A stretch of DNA of 64,000 bases from Bacillota bacterium (GTDB lineage: Bacteria > Bacillota > Clostridia > Lachnospirales > Lachnospiraceae), in assembly GCA_023398375.1 (NCBI GenBank), contig JAEWSH010000084.1, positions 124,001 to 188,000 on the forward strand. The letters are read 5' to 3'. Made by a program: the position numbers and the translations under genes. The notes under the pieces were generated by a model. That model was not told the origin of the DNA and made no database searches. It saw only the letters and a list, made by a program, of their open reading frames with translations. Shown here in pieces: positions 37,425 to 46,652 of this stretch (its first letter is position 1; every line of letters begins with the position of its first letter).

Positions 37425-38588
37425 TTACCGATATGATTCCTTTAATATCATAATAACACTTTCTTGATCGATCGAACAAGGATCCATTACGAATAATCCA
37501 CCCATTGTCTTTCTTGCATTCTCAGCTATCTTCGGTATTTCTTCTTCTTTAATTCCGTAATCGGACATCTTCAGATTTTCAACACCACAATTTTTCTGGA
37601 GCGCAACAAGTGCTGTAACAAAATCTACTGCTTCTGTTGCATCTGCCTTTCCTAAAGCTTTTGCCATAGCGACCATTCGTTCCTTACATACACCTGATGC
37701 TGCCAAAAATGAATAATACGCTTTACTGATCATAATAAGTCCGGCTCCATGCGGAAGTTCCGGATGATATGCGCTAAGTGCGTGTTCCATGGAGTGTTCA
37801 GAAATGCAGCCGGATGTTGACTCAACAATGCCTGATAGTGTATTGGCAAGTGCCACATTTGCCCTTGCTTCTTTGTTATTTCCATCCCTTACAGCATCTA
37901 TAAGGCTTTCCCCAATCAAAGAAATTGCCTTCAGCGCAAATAGGTCACTCATTTCATTTGCTGTTGTGTTCAAATATCCTTCTGTACTGTGAAAAAGTGC
38001 ATCAAATCCCTGATATGCCGTTAAATGGGATGGTACTGTCATCATAAGTTCCGGATCTACTATGGATAAAACAGGAAATGTTTTCTCATATCCAAAACCT
38101 ATTTTCTCGTGTCCGTTGGTAATAACCGTCCATGGATCAGCCTCTGTTCCGGTTCCTGCTGTTGTTGTGATTGCAACGATCGGCAGCGGTGCGTTCGTAA
38201 CTTGCATTCCTTTTCCACTGCCTCCCGATACGTAATCCCAATAATCACCTTCATTGGTCGCCATAACTGCAATCGATTTAGAGGAATCAATACTACTTCC
38301 TCCACCAAGTCCGATTACAAAATCACAATTTTCTGTTCTGGCAAGAAGCGCTCCCTCCTGCACATGAGCAATAATAGGATTTTGAAGAATCTTATCAAAT
38401 AATACATATTCTACGTCTGCTTCCTTTAATTGTTCCAGTAATCTTTCCAGATAGCCATACCTTTTTACTGAAGTACCTGATGAAGTAACAATCAGCGCCT
38501 TTTTTCCAGGTAATATCTGTTTGTGTAATTCATTTAATTTTCCTTTTCCGAATAAAATGCGGGTAGGCATATAATAATTAAAACTCAT
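37425..38588 (-). CDS. Iron-containing alcohol dehydrogenase
   Basis: 387 aa. The NAD(P) site GLGGGSSIDSSKSIA and metal ligands in AYQGFDALFHSTEGY and EHSMEHALSAYHPELPHGAGL identify the group III enzyme, which reduces aldehydes or oxidises alcohols with Fe2+ or Zn2+. GGAGGA lies 7 bases before the ATG at 38588; the frame is open to 38603. It is the last gene of a MerR-aldo/keto reductase-alcohol dehydrogenase operon, 14 bases after the reductase. Likely aldehyde detoxification or fermentation. Confidence 0.93.
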   Translation of the reverse strand: MSFNYYMPTRILFGKGKLNELHKQILPGKKALIVTSSGTSVKRYGYLERLLEQLKEADVEYVLFDKILQNPIIAHVQEGALLARTENCDFVIGLGGGSSIDSSKSIAVMATNEGDYWDYVSGGSGKGMQVTNAPLPIVAITTTAGTGTEADPWTVITNGHEKIGFGYEKTFPVLSIVDPELMMTVPSHLTAYQGFDALFHSTEGYLNTTANEMSDLFALKAISLIGESLIDAVRDGNNKEARANVALANTLSGIVESTSGCISEHSMEHALSAYHPELPHGAGLIMISKAYYSFLAASGVCKERMVAMAKALGKADATEAVDFVTALVALQKNCGVENLKMSDYGIKEEEIPKIAENARKTMGGLFVMDPCSIDQESVIMILKESYR

Positions 38589-38602
38589 GGCTTTCTCCTC
38601 CA

Positions 38603-39523
38603 TTAAGGTAAAATATTTCCTGCTGCACGGTATATCTCATACCACTCTTCTCTTGTGATTGTAATTTCTGATGCCTTACAGCAATCTTTCAGACGTTCTT
38701 CATTCATCGTACCAATGACTGGCTGCATATGTGCTGGATGGCGTAAGATCCACGCAACTGCCATGGTGGTATTCGCTACACCGTATTTTTCTGCGATTCT
38801 GTCTATCACTTTGTTTAGTTCAGGGAATTTATCATTTCCTAAGAACACGCCTTCAAAGAATCCATATTGGAACGGTGACCATGGCTGAATGGTTATATCA
38901 TGCAATCTGCAAAAGTCAAGTACGCCACCATCTCTGTTAACTGCGGAATCATTCAGCATGTTGACATTGATACCTGCCGAAATCATAGTGGCATTCGTTA
39001 TGCTTAATTGCAGTTGATTGGCTACAATTTTTTGTTTTAATGATTTTTGCAAAAACTGCATCTGCATTGGATTCTGATTCGACACACCAAAGTTGCGTAC
39101 CTTCCCAGCACTTTCTAATCGTTCAAAAGCTTCTGCCACTTCTTCAGGTTCAACCAATGCATCCGGTCTGTGGAGCAGTAATACATCGAGATAGTCTGTC
39201 TTTAAACGTTTCAGACTATTATCCACAGAAGTAAGGATATGTTCCTTTGAAAAATCGAAACGGTTTCCTGGTACGATACCGCATTTTGACTGCAAGATAA
39301 TCTTTTCACGGATTGAGGCATTCATATGAATGGCTTCCGCAAATATTTCTTCACACGCTCCTCCGCCATAAATATCAGCATGGTCAAAAAAGTTAGCTCC
39401 TTCTTCCAAAGCCATTCTAACAAAATGCTCAGCTTCTGACTTAGCAAGAGAATTTATTCTCATACATCCAACTGCTACCACAGGTACTTCTAACGTGCTA
39501 TTTCCTAATCTCATTGTTCGCAT
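38603..39523 (-). CDS. Aldo/keto reductase
   Basis: 306 aa, NADPH-dependent reductase with the TIM-barrel catalytic set: FFDHADIYGGG (Asp, Tyr), LQSKCGI (Lys) and LLHRPD (His). The C-terminal AWILRHPAHMQPVIGT binds the cofactor. It is close to the YdhF group. The ATG at 39523 has GAGGG 7 bases upstream and is preferred to 39571. It lies 22 bases after the MerR gene. Confidence 0.93.
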   Translation of the reverse strand: MRTMRLGNSTLEVPVVAVGCMRINSLAKSEAEHFVRMALEEGANFFDHADIYGGGACEEIFAEAIHMNASIREKIILQSKCGIVPGNRFDFSKEHILTSVDNSLKRLKTDYLDVLLLHRPDALVEPEEVAEAFERLESAGKVRNFGVSNQNPMQMQFLQKSLKQKIVANQLQLSITNATMISAGINVNMLNDSAVNRDGGVLDFCRLHDITIQPWSPFQYGFFEGVFLGNDKFPELNKVIDRIAEKYGVANTTMAVAWILRHPAHMQPVIGTMNEERLKDCCKASEITITREEWYEIYRAAGNILP

Positions 39524-39545
39524 AAAATTTCCCTCATTTCTTCTA

Positions 39546-39962
39546 CTATTCATTTGATTCCTCATCCTCACAGGGTGCTTGTTTATGAACTGCCTCTGTT
39601 CCGGCTTCTACTGCCGTTGTATAATACCATATTTTATAATCTATTTTCTGCATATGCTTAGTAAGTTCTTCCATTTTTTCCTCAACGGATTCCTTATGTT
39701 TCTTAAAAATATCCAATCGGGCCTGTAACGTAATATCACCCTGTAAGCATAAATCGATAAATTCCTTTATCTGCTTTACCGGCATTCCGCTTTGCTTTAA
39801 ACAGGTGATCAGTGACAGCCATTCAAAGTCATCCTCTCTAAATTCTCTTATACCTGATGCCGTTCTTTTGATAAAGGGTATTAATCCTTCCTTCTCATAA
39901 TAGCGCAACGTATATTCTGTGAGACCCGTTCTCTTAGCCGCTTGTGATATGGAATATGACAT
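39546..39962 (-). CDS. MerR-family regulator
   Basis: 138 aa. N-terminal winged helix SISQAAKRTGLTEYTLRYYE, then a coiled-coil dimer helix (about 78-105). There is no N-terminal metal-binding Cys; a single C-terminal Cys occurs in APCEDEESNE. GGAGG with a 7-base spacer sets the ATG at 39962. It likely activates the two reductase genes behind it in response to an aldehyde or other electrophile, as in the AdhR/YraB group. Confidence 0.88.
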   Translation of the reverse strand: MSYSISQAAKRTGLTEYTLRYYEKEGLIPFIKRTASGIREFREDDFEWLSLITCLKQSGMPVKQIKEFIDLCLQGDITLQARLDIFKKHKESVEEKMEELTKHMQKIDYKIWYYTTAVEAGTEAVHKQAPCEDEESNE

Positions 39963-40051
39963 TTCTTTTCCTCCTTCCAATGATACAATTAAGTATCTGC
40001 CTCTATTATTACAACTCTATAACTTAGAGTTTGCTCTAAGTCAAGTGCTTT

Positions 40052-41386
40052 TTAATATTTTTTCGTATATGTGCTAAAAAGTTCATCCTGTCGAATCAAA
40101 AAAAAGCTTAGAATAATAGTAAATGCTTCTGTCACAGGAGCCACAAGCCATACACCTGTCATGCCAAACAATGCCGGCAGCATAAAAATACATATTAACA
40201 ATACTACCAGCCCTCTGGATGAAGAAATGAGTGCTGATTCTTTTGCTTTTCCAATAGAGGTAAAATAAAATGAGGTAATCGTATTAATACCTGAAAACAA
40301 AAAAGAAAACATAAAAATATGAATTCCGGAATGTATCAGTTCTTCAACCTGTATACTATTGACAAAAATACTGCTGTACCAATCAGACACAGCTATCAAT
40401 ACCAGCATTATTACTGCTCCTGCCAAAAATACAAATAAGTTTGCTATTTTTCTGATTTTTTTACTTAATTCAAATTCATTTGCACCATAAGAAAAGCTGA
40501 TCAAAGGGCTTGCCCCTTGCCCAAAACCTATAATAACCATACCAAATAAATAGGAAACATATCCAATAATAGTAAATGCTGCCACACCCGAAACACCAAC
40601 TGTTCTCAATATCACCCAGTTATAGGCAAACATTGAGATGCTCATGGACATCTGTCCAATGAACTCTGAACTTCCATTTAAAAGTGTATCCCGCAACACG
40701 CTTTTTGAGAATTCGAATTTCCGGAACCTGTAAATATTGGATTTTCTCAAAAAGTAAAAGACCATACAAAGTGCTCCCAAGCTAACTGAGATCAGCGAAG
40801 CTGCTGCAATACCCTCTATTCCAAATGCAAACAAACGGATAAACAAAAAGTCTAATACAATATTACTTATTACTGTTAAAATATTAATCATCATAAAGAC
40901 TTGTGGTTTCCCCTCTCCTCGAATAAACATACCAAACACAGAATTTAAAAGCATAACCGGATATGCAAATATCATAATAGAATAATATTTTCTAAAATAT
41001 GCGGCAACTTGAACATCCACGTCGATTGCGCCCATAACAGATCCGAAAAGAACAAATACAAGTAAACTTAATATTGTCGATAAAATTATAGTAGAAATAA
41101 CGGTTTGGTTGAACACATCATTACTTTTTTGAATATCCTGTGCCCCAAGTGCTATTCCAGCAATTGCGATACCGCCAACTCCAAGCATAATGCCGAGTGC
41201 CAGATAGACATATAAAATAGGCAGACCCAGATTTACTGCCGCGATGCCTTCCTTACCAATATAATTTCCAATAAAATACCCATCTGCAATGGTAATAAAT
41301 GAAGTAAGTACCATCGCAATAATCGAGGGAACAGAAAATTGCAGAATCATCTGCACCGTTTTTTTTCTAATATTTTCCAGATTCAT
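40052..41386 (-). CDS. MATE-family efflux transporter
   Basis: 444-aa membrane protein with 12 hydrophobic helices and the two-fold MATE layout: an N-half starting FSVPSIIAMVLTSFITIADGYFIG (cut) and GLGQGASPLISFSYGA at the second half. It exports drugs or toxic compounds against Na+ or H+. AAGGAG precedes the ATG. It lies 88 bases downstream of the AraC gene, with a candidate operator between. Confidence 0.92.
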   Translation of the reverse strand: MNLENIRKKTVQMILQFSVPSIIAMVLTSFITIADGYFIGNYIGKEGIAAVNLGLPILYVYLALGIMLGVGGIAIAGIALGAQDIQKSNDVFNQTVISTIILSTILSLLVFVLFGSVMGAIDVDVQVAAYFRKYYSIMIFAYPVMLLNSVFGMFIRGEGKPQVFMMINILTVISNIVLDFLFIRLFAFGIEGIAAASLISVSLGALCMVFYFLRKSNIYRFRKFEFSKSVLRDTLLNGSSEFIGQMSMSISMFAYNWVILRTVGVSGVAAFTIIGYVSYLFGMVIIGFGQGASPLISFSYGANEFELSKKIRKIANLFVFLAGAVIMLVLIAVSDWYSSIFVNSIQVEELIHSGIHIFMFSFLFSGINTITSFYFTSIGKAKESALISSSRGLVVLLICIFMLPALFGMTGVWLVAPVTEAFTIILSFFLIRQDELFSTYTKKY

Positions 41387-41404
41387 AAAAATAGACTCCT
41401 TTCA

Positions 41405-41435
41405 AATTGAACTGTATCTCAGTGACAGTCCAATT
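41405..41435. promoter_or_regulatory. Inverted repeat upstream of the MATE gene
   Basis: AATTG-a-ACTGT (41405-41415) and ACAGT-c-CAATT (41425-41435) are mirror arms with a 9-base centre. A TATAAT box reads on the minus strand at 41434-41439. The repeat falls just downstream of that -10, a position where a repressor would block transcription. No -35 box was found. Confidence 0.45.
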
Positions 41436-41474
41436 ATAATAAGGAGCCTATTTTTTAACTTCTGAATTCTTGCC

Positions 41475-42308
41475 CTATTTTACGGGGATACATAGATCCA
41501 TAATAACTTGCATATTTTCTCCATCGACTGACTGATAGATATCAAAGCCATATCTTTCATCCATCTCATATGCACTATTTGGAATCCAAATATTAAAAAT
41601 ACCTTGAAATGCAATAAAAATCTCCGGTATATTTCCCTCGAGATGATAAACAGCAAATTTTCCGCCCCTGATAATCGTACTATTATCGAGAGGACAGCTT
41701 TTATCAACTGTCATGCAGATATCATATAAGCATTGCTCTACGCTCGTGATAGATGGGTCATCATAGGACCTTTCAATCAATAACGTCTTCTCCGTATAAT
41801 AGTCTTGATACCTGTCTATAAAACCACACCAGTTTTTTCCCAATTCAATATAATTTCCTATATGTCTTTCATAGATCACAAAAAAATCTTCGAATTCCTG
41901 AATCGAAATCTGTTTATCATATTCTTCAAATGATTTCAACTTGCTACTATCATATGGAAGGAAGGGATGCGGCACGTATGTCGTACTCACCCCCTTACGA
42001 AATTCCACAGGTGAAATATTATGATGTTTCTTAAATACAGTACTGTAATTAGACGGACTATATCCATAGTCAAATCCAATATCAGTAATGGACTTATCCT
42101 TTTCAGTCTTCAGGCGGAGAGCACTTTGTTCCATTTTCAGACGTTTTATAAAAGCATAGATACTCTCTCCTGTTTCCGCTTTAAAAACCCTGCTAAAGTA
42201 ATATTTTGAAAAGTGACAATGCTTTGCAACATCTTCTATTGTAATTTCCTCATCCAAATGCTGCATGATATAATCTATACTTCTATTAACGATTTCGTTT
42301 GTTATCAT
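41475..42308 (-). CDS. AraC-family regulator with GyrI-like effector domain
   Basis: 277 aa. The N-terminal ~100 residues are the AraC DNA-binding domain (DVAKHCHFSKYYFSRVFKAE and DIGFDYGYSPSNYSTVFKKH); the rest is a GyrI/SOUL-like small-molecule domain. This order (DNA-binding first) is that of Rob/SoxS-like drug-sensing activators. GGAG lies 8 bases before the ATG. The MATE pump downstream is the probable target. Confidence 0.9.
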   Translation of the reverse strand: MITNEIVNRSIDYIMQHLDEEITIEDVAKHCHFSKYYFSRVFKAETGESIYAFIKRLKMEQSALRLKTEKDKSITDIGFDYGYSPSNYSTVFKKHHNISPVEFRKGVSTTYVPHPFLPYDSSKLKSFEEYDKQISIQEFEDFFVIYERHIGNYIELGKNWCGFIDRYQDYYTEKTLLIERSYDDPSITSVEQCLYDICMTVDKSCPLDNSTIIRGGKFAVYHLEGNIPEIFIAFQGIFNIWIPNSAYEMDERYGFDIYQSVDGENMQVIMDLCIPVK

Positions 42309-42358
42309 AAAATCTGCTCCGTATTTCCGATTCCGCTAAATATTTCATCCTCTTACTA

Positions 42359-42955
42359 TTAGCTATTAATATCATATTCCATTCTTTTGGCTGTATTTTT
42401 GGCAATATCTTCACCTAAAAGTTTTTTTAAAATATAGAATGACATATTGATTCCAGCAGATATTCCGCCTGAAGTTATGATCGGAAATGCATCGACAAAC
42501 TTAACATCGCGCAAGACGCTGACCCGCGGATACTCTTTTTCTAATCTATCAATATCCATCCAATGTGTCGTAACTTTTTTGCCATCCAATAAACCTGCTT
42601 CGGCTAATAAAAACGCACCCGTACATACAGATGCCATTATTTCTACATGATCAACTTTTCTTCTAAGCCAATTTATAGTCATTGGGTCATGAATTTCAAT
42701 TTCTTCTGCTCCATATCCTCCGGGAATTATCAGAATATCAAATTGAGGTTCGTCATAAAAGTCATAATCTGGCTGGATTTTCAATCCGTTACGTGCATTT
42801 ATTAATTTCTTTGATTTTGCTACGGTATGTACTTCAAATGCTTTTTCATTATTTACTCCATATTCCGTAATCGAAAACACTTCAAAAGGTCCAGCAAAAT
42901 CCAATACCTCGACCTCGTCATAAATTAATATACCTACCTTTTTTCGTATCATCAT
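42359..42955 (-). CDS. DJ-1/PfpI-family protein
   Basis: 198 aa, class I glutamine amidotransferase-like fold. The nucleophile elbow is MASVCTGAFLLAEAGLLDG with the conserved Cys followed by THW. DILIIPGGYGAEEIE is the other family motif. The group includes isonitrile hydratases and chaperone-like enzymes; activity here is unknown. The start is set at 42955 (GGAGG 10 bases upstream), with the adjacent ATG at 42952 equally possible. It lies upstream of the AraC gene on the same strand. Confidence 0.88.
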   Translation of the reverse strand: MMIRKKVGILIYDEVEVLDFAGPFEVFSITEYGVNNEKAFEVHTVAKSKKLINARNGLKIQPDYDFYDEPQFDILIIPGGYGAEEIEIHDPMTINWLRRKVDHVEIMASVCTGAFLLAEAGLLDGKKVTTHWMDIDRLEKEYPRVSVLRDVKFVDAFPIITSGGISAGINMSFYILKKLLGEDIAKNTAKRMEYDINS

Positions 42956-43077
42956 TCCTATCCATCCTCCAAAATCTTTTAAAACGTCCACACGATAAAC
43001 GCATGTCCGAATAAAAAAAGACGCCTTACCGTTATAATGATTTAATTTATAAAGGCAAGGATATCTTTATATTTAGT

Positions 43078-43434
43078 TTAGTAACGGTTTCTGTCAAACA
43101 ATCTTCTTAAAAATAATATTCTAATAATATCTCTTATGTCAAAGTCACTATAACGACTGCGACGGCGACGGCGTCTACGGAATCTATCATCCCAATCCCT
43201 GTCTCTGTCTCTATCTCTGAAGCCTTGCGGATTCTGCTGAGCTCTGAATACTTCTACATTATCACTAAAAGGATACTGTTGTTCATATTTGTTTACAAGA
43301 TCATCAATCAAATCATCCAAATCCTGAAGCGGCTCTTCTCCCGTAATTGGATACATGTCTATCGCATAGCTGACTTCCTCGTCTAGCATTGAATATAATT
43401 CCGGATAATAGACAGTAAAATCGTCAAAATCCAT
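43078..43434 (-). CDS. Low-complexity protein: acidic N half, Arg-rich C half
   Basis: 118 aa. Residues 1-60 are acidic and Tyr-rich (MDFDDFTVYYPELYSMLDEE). Residues about 72-93 are an Arg/Asp tract, RDRDRDRDWDDRFRRRRRRR. The end is RLFDRNRY. AAGGAG precedes the ATG. It is divergent from the LysM/GH18 gene, and both have a CATANNNTA-type -10 box, so a spore-coat or mother-cell role is likely but inferred. Not a family I recognise. Confidence 0.65.
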   Translation of the reverse strand: MDFDDFTVYYPELYSMLDEEVSYAIDMYPITGEEPLQDLDDLIDDLVNKYEQQYPFSDNVEVFRAQQNPQGFRDRDRDRDWDDRFRRRRRRRSRYSDFDIRDIIRILFLRRLFDRNRY

Positions 43435-43464
43435 ATCATATCTCCTTATTTTTTATTACTAATA

Positions 43465-43473
43465 TATCATATG
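43465..43473 (-). promoter_or_regulatory. Sporulation-type -10 box, Arg-rich gene
   Basis: On the minus strand CATATGATA matches the CATANNNTA -10 pattern of mother-cell sigma factors (SigE/SigK), about 30 bases before the start codon. An AAC lies 16 bases further upstream, compatible with a SigK -35. Confidence 0.35.
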
Positions 43474-43657
43474 GAATAAAAGTAAGAAAGTTCACCTATC
43501 TGCAATTCAATTCAAGGAAATCGAAATTTATACGACCTGTGATTATCTGATTGGAAATAAACGAATCCATTTGTTCCTGAAATTATAGCTCCCAGTTATT
43601 CATTTGTCTATAAGAAGTTCACAACCGGCTTTGATAGTTTTAACAATTATTAAGCTG

Positions 43658-43666
43658 CATAATATA
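43658..43666 (+). promoter_or_regulatory. Sporulation-type -10 box, LysM/GH18 gene
   Basis: CATAATATA fits CATANNNTA and lies 36 bases before the chosen start. A start codon at 43675 would fall essentially at the transcription start, which supports the downstream start at 43702. Confidence 0.35.
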
Positions 43667-43701
43667 TTAGTATTATGAAACCATTCATTAAGGAAATCGA
43701 T

Positions 43702-44997
43702 ATGAAAATTCATGTTGTCAAGAAAGGCGAGACTATATATTCTATCGCAGAATTATATGGGGTTCCTGCTGAGAGAATCATACTAGAGAATGGATTTGCA
43801 GTAGAAGGTGAATTAGTACCAGGACAAAATGTAATAATAACATATCCCCAAAAAACTTATATCGTTCAGAACGGTGATACCATACAGAAAATTGCTGATT
43901 CAAACGGTATTACCGTTTTGGAATTAATCAGAAATAACCCCTATCTTTTAGACAGACAGTACATCTATCCTGGTGAAACATTAATTATCAGTTATGGAAA
44001 TAGAATTCGAAAAATAACCACCAACGGTTATGCAAGAGAATTTATTGACAGAGATGTTCTTAGAAAAACTTTACCGTATCTAACTTACCTCTCTATATTG
44101 GGTTACAGGGTTATCGAAGACGATAAGATTGAAGAAATCGATGATACAGAAATATTACAGATGACAAAACGTTTTGGTGTAGCACCGCTTCTAATTATTA
44201 CCACCCTATCAACCCTTGGACAAATAAATGTAGAAAATGCATATACCATATTAAATAATGAAAATAAAATGGATATACTAATTGACAATTTAATTGATAT
44301 ACTTAAAAGAAAGGGGTATTATGGGATAAATATAACTTATGAATTATTAACTGATTTAACATTGCCTGCATATGAAACTTTTAATACAAAAGCATATAAA
44401 AGATGTAAAAAAGAGGGGTTGGCATTTTTTGTTACAATATCTCCTCACATTGTTTTTACCGCCAACGAGATTACTTTTGAAAAGATTGATTATTCAAAAA
44501 TCGTACAGCAATCGGATAGAACAATTGTTCTTAATTATTTATGGGGTTCCTACATGGGCCCTCCTGGACCAATAGCATCAGTATTAAGAATAAATGAATT
44601 TCTGGATTATTTAATACCTCAGGTATTTCCTGATAAATTAGCAATAGGACTGCCACTAATTGCATATGATTGGGAACTCCCTTATTCAATTGGCCTTTCA
44701 AAAGCAGTTTCACTTACATTGGAAATGGCTATCTTTCTTGCCCAGCAATTCAATGCTATCATTCAATTTGATGAACAATCACAAACACCTTTCTTTACTT
44801 ATAATACAGCACTAGCCGGTATCCCAATAAATCATATCGTATGGTCTGTTAATCCTACAAGTATGGATGCAGTCCTAAAGATTATAACTGATAGAGGTCT
44901 AAATGGAAGCGGTTTATGGAATGTTATGACTTATGATCCTCAAATATGGCTTGTTATCAATACACAATATGAAATTGATAACATTTTTGGCGCATGA
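43702..44997 (+). CDS. LysM / GH18 spore-cortex hydrolase-like protein (SleL/YaaH type)
   Basis: 431 aa. Two N-terminal LysM repeats (about 1-48 and 51-98: KKGETIYSIAELYGVP and QNGDTIQKIADSNGIT) bind peptidoglycan. A GH18 barrel follows (about 105-425). The active-site segment reads YYGINITYE rather than the usual (F/Y)DGxxxDxE; the catalytic Glu position is kept but the assisting Asp residues are replaced. No signal peptide, as for spore-deposited SleL/YaaH. AAGGA lies 7 bases before the ATG at 43702. Its activity may be weak or altered. Confidence 0.88.
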   Translation: MKIHVVKKGETIYSIAELYGVPAERIILENGFAVEGELVPGQNVIITYPQKTYIVQNGDTIQKIADSNGITVLELIRNNPYLLDRQYIYPGETLIISYGNRIRKITTNGYAREFIDRDVLRKTLPYLTYLSILGYRVIEDDKIEEIDDTEILQMTKRFGVAPLLIITTLSTLGQINVENAYTILNNENKMDILIDNLIDILKRKGYYGINITYELLTDLTLPAYETFNTKAYKRCKKEGLAFFVTISPHIVFTANEITFEKIDYSKIVQQSDRTIVLNYLWGSYMGPPGPIASVLRINEFLDYLIPQVFPDKLAIGLPLIAYDWELPYSIGLSKAVSLTLEMAIFLAQQFNAIIQFDEQSQTPFFTYNTALAGIPINHIVWSVNPTSMDAVLKIITDRGLNGSGLWNVMTYDPQIWLVINTQYEIDNIFGA

Positions 44998-45096
44998 GGA
45001 TAAGTTATAAATATCATTTTTAATATCCAACTTACATTATCTTCCTTTATTTTTCACATATTATTTTATTCATGATATTAGTCAGAAAACTATTGT

Positions 45097-45142
45097 AAAA
45101 AAGCCCACAGCATCGTATGGTACTAAACTGTGAGCTTTTTTT
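45097..45142. terminator. Bidirectional terminator between GH18 gene and arsenic operon
   Basis: AAAAAGC-c-CACAG and CTGTG-a-GCTTTTT pair across a 17-base loop, with A and T runs at the two outer ends. It lies 100 bases after the GH18 gene (plus) and 62 bases after arsC (minus). Confidence 0.75.
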
Positions 45143-45204
45143 CCGACCTAGATACTCCAAAGTCAAATTAAATCACGACTGGAATGCTACCTCTGCAATA
45201 TTGA

Positions 45205-45609
45205 TCATAAAGCTGCTTTTAATTTACTTTTTAGTTCCTTAATTTTCTCATCAATTATCCGGATTACTTCAATAAATTCTTCATCACTTTTTCCTGTTGG
45301 GTCTTCAAGACCCCAGTCTTCCCGATATTTGCAGGGTAAAAATGGGCACTGTACATTGCATCCCATTGTCACCACAACATCAATAGGAGGAATGTCCTCA
45401 AGGAGCTTGGAGCTTTGTGTTTTCTCCATATCAATTCCATAGATTTGCTTCATCAGACGAACTGCATCCTGATTGATTTGCGGTTTCGTTTCTGTTCCGG
45501 CAGAATAACTTTCGAATACATCAGAAGCAAGATGTTTGCCAAGTGCTTCTGCAATCTGACTACGGCAAGAATTATGAACACAGATAAATGCTACTTTAGG
45601 TTTGCTCAT
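45205..45609 (-). CDS. arsC: Arsenate reductase, thioredoxin-coupled LMW-PTP type
   Basis: 134 aa. The CX5R phosphate loop is CVHNSCR (Cys10 to Arg16) followed by SQIAEAL. The later VTMGCNVQCPFLPC gives the Cys pair used with thioredoxin (as in S. aureus ArsC), and CKYREDWGLEDPTGKSDEEF completes the fold. It reduces arsenate to arsenite for ACR3. The ATG at 45609 overlaps the ACR3 gene by 14 bases; a TTG at 45615 is an alternative. Last gene of the operon. Confidence 0.93.
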   Translation of the reverse strand: MSKPKVAFICVHNSCRSQIAEALGKHLASDVFESYSAGTETKPQINQDAVRLMKQIYGIDMEKTQSSKLLEDIPPIDVVVTMGCNVQCPFLPCKYREDWGLEDPTGKSDEEFIEVIRIIDEKIKELKSKLKAAL

Positions 45610-46651
45610 TCTCAAACCATCCTTTCGTATTGTTTGCTATTTTTACAAGTGTCAACATCACAGGTACTTCTACCAAAACTCCGACAATCGTTGCAAGGGC
45701 AACCGGACTTTGAGCACCGAACAATGAAATGGCAACTGCTACTGCCAGTTCAAAAAAATTCGAAGCGCCTATCATTCCGGCCGGAGCGGCTATGTTATGA
45801 GGTAACTTTAATATCTTACTCGCGAAATATGCAATAAAGAATATTAAAAATGTCTGTAAAATCAGTGGTACAGCAATTAAAATGATGTGTAAAGGATTTT
45901 CTAAAATCACCTTTCCCTGGAACGAAAAGATGATAACCAATGTAAGTAACAATCCTATTGTTGTTATACTACTGAATTTTGGAATGAAATTATTATTAAA
46001 GTATTCCTCTCCCTTATTTTTTATCAAAATCATCCGGGTCAATACTCCAGCTGTCAAAGGTATTACAACAAACAAAATTACAGATAATATCAAGGTGTCC
46101 CAAGGTATTGTTACACCACTTACACCAAGCAAGAATGCCACAATAGGTGTAAAGGCTATTAATATAATCAAATCATTGGTCGCAACCTGAACCACTGTGT
46201 ACGCGGGATTTCCCTTACATAAATGGCTCCAGACAAATACCATAGCGGTACATGGTGCTGCACCAAGAAGTACTGCTCCTGCCAAATAGTCCCTTGCCAG
46301 TTCCGGCGGAATCATTGCCTTGAATATCACATTGAAAAAGAACGCCGCTATTCCAAACATGGTGAAAGGCTTAATTAACCAGTTCGTAACCCATGTTACA
46401 AACAATCCTTTTGGGTTTTTTCCTACGTTTTTTATGCTTTGAAAGTCCACCTTAAGCATCATCGGATATATCATAAGCCAAATCAAAATAGCTATAGGGA
46501 TTGATACATTTGCATACTCAAATTTTCCGAGAAAAGTAGGAACTGCAGGCATGAACTTTCCAATCACTACTCCTACCACCATACAAATAGCGACCCAGAA
46601 GGTCAGATATTTTTCAAAAAATCCTATTTCTTGTTTATTTTCTTTCTCCAC
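45596..46651 (-). CDS. acr3: Arsenite efflux transporter, ACR3 family
   Basis: 351 aa, about ten membrane helices. Family motifs: LMIYPMMLKVDFQSIKNVGK, AVLLGAAPCTAMVFVWSHL with the conserved Cys, and GASNFFELAVAVAISLFG near the C terminus. It exports As(III) driven by proton motive force. The start is GTG, with AAGGAG 7 bases upstream that lies inside the end of the preceding redox gene. Identification is firm. Confidence 0.96.
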   Translation of the reverse strand: MEKENKQEIGFFEKYLTFWVAICMVVGVVIGKFMPAVPTFLGKFEYANVSIPIAILIWLMIYPMMLKVDFQSIKNVGKNPKGLFVTWVTNWLIKPFTMFGIAAFFFNVIFKAMIPPELARDYLAGAVLLGAAPCTAMVFVWSHLCKGNPAYTVVQVATNDLIILIAFTPIVAFLLGVSGVTIPWDTLILSVILFVVIPLTAGVLTRMILIKNKGEEYFNNNFIPKFSSITTIGLLLTLVIIFSFQGKVILENPLHIILIAVPLILQTFLIFFIAYFASKILKLPHNIAAPAGMIGASNFFELAVAVAISLFGAQSPVALATIVGVLVEVPVMLTLVKIANNTKGWFENEQT

Positions 46652-46652
46652 A

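Noticed and set aside
45415..45837. 140-codon open frame on the plus strand
   Set aside because: Covers the arsC and acr3 genes in reverse; no independent support.
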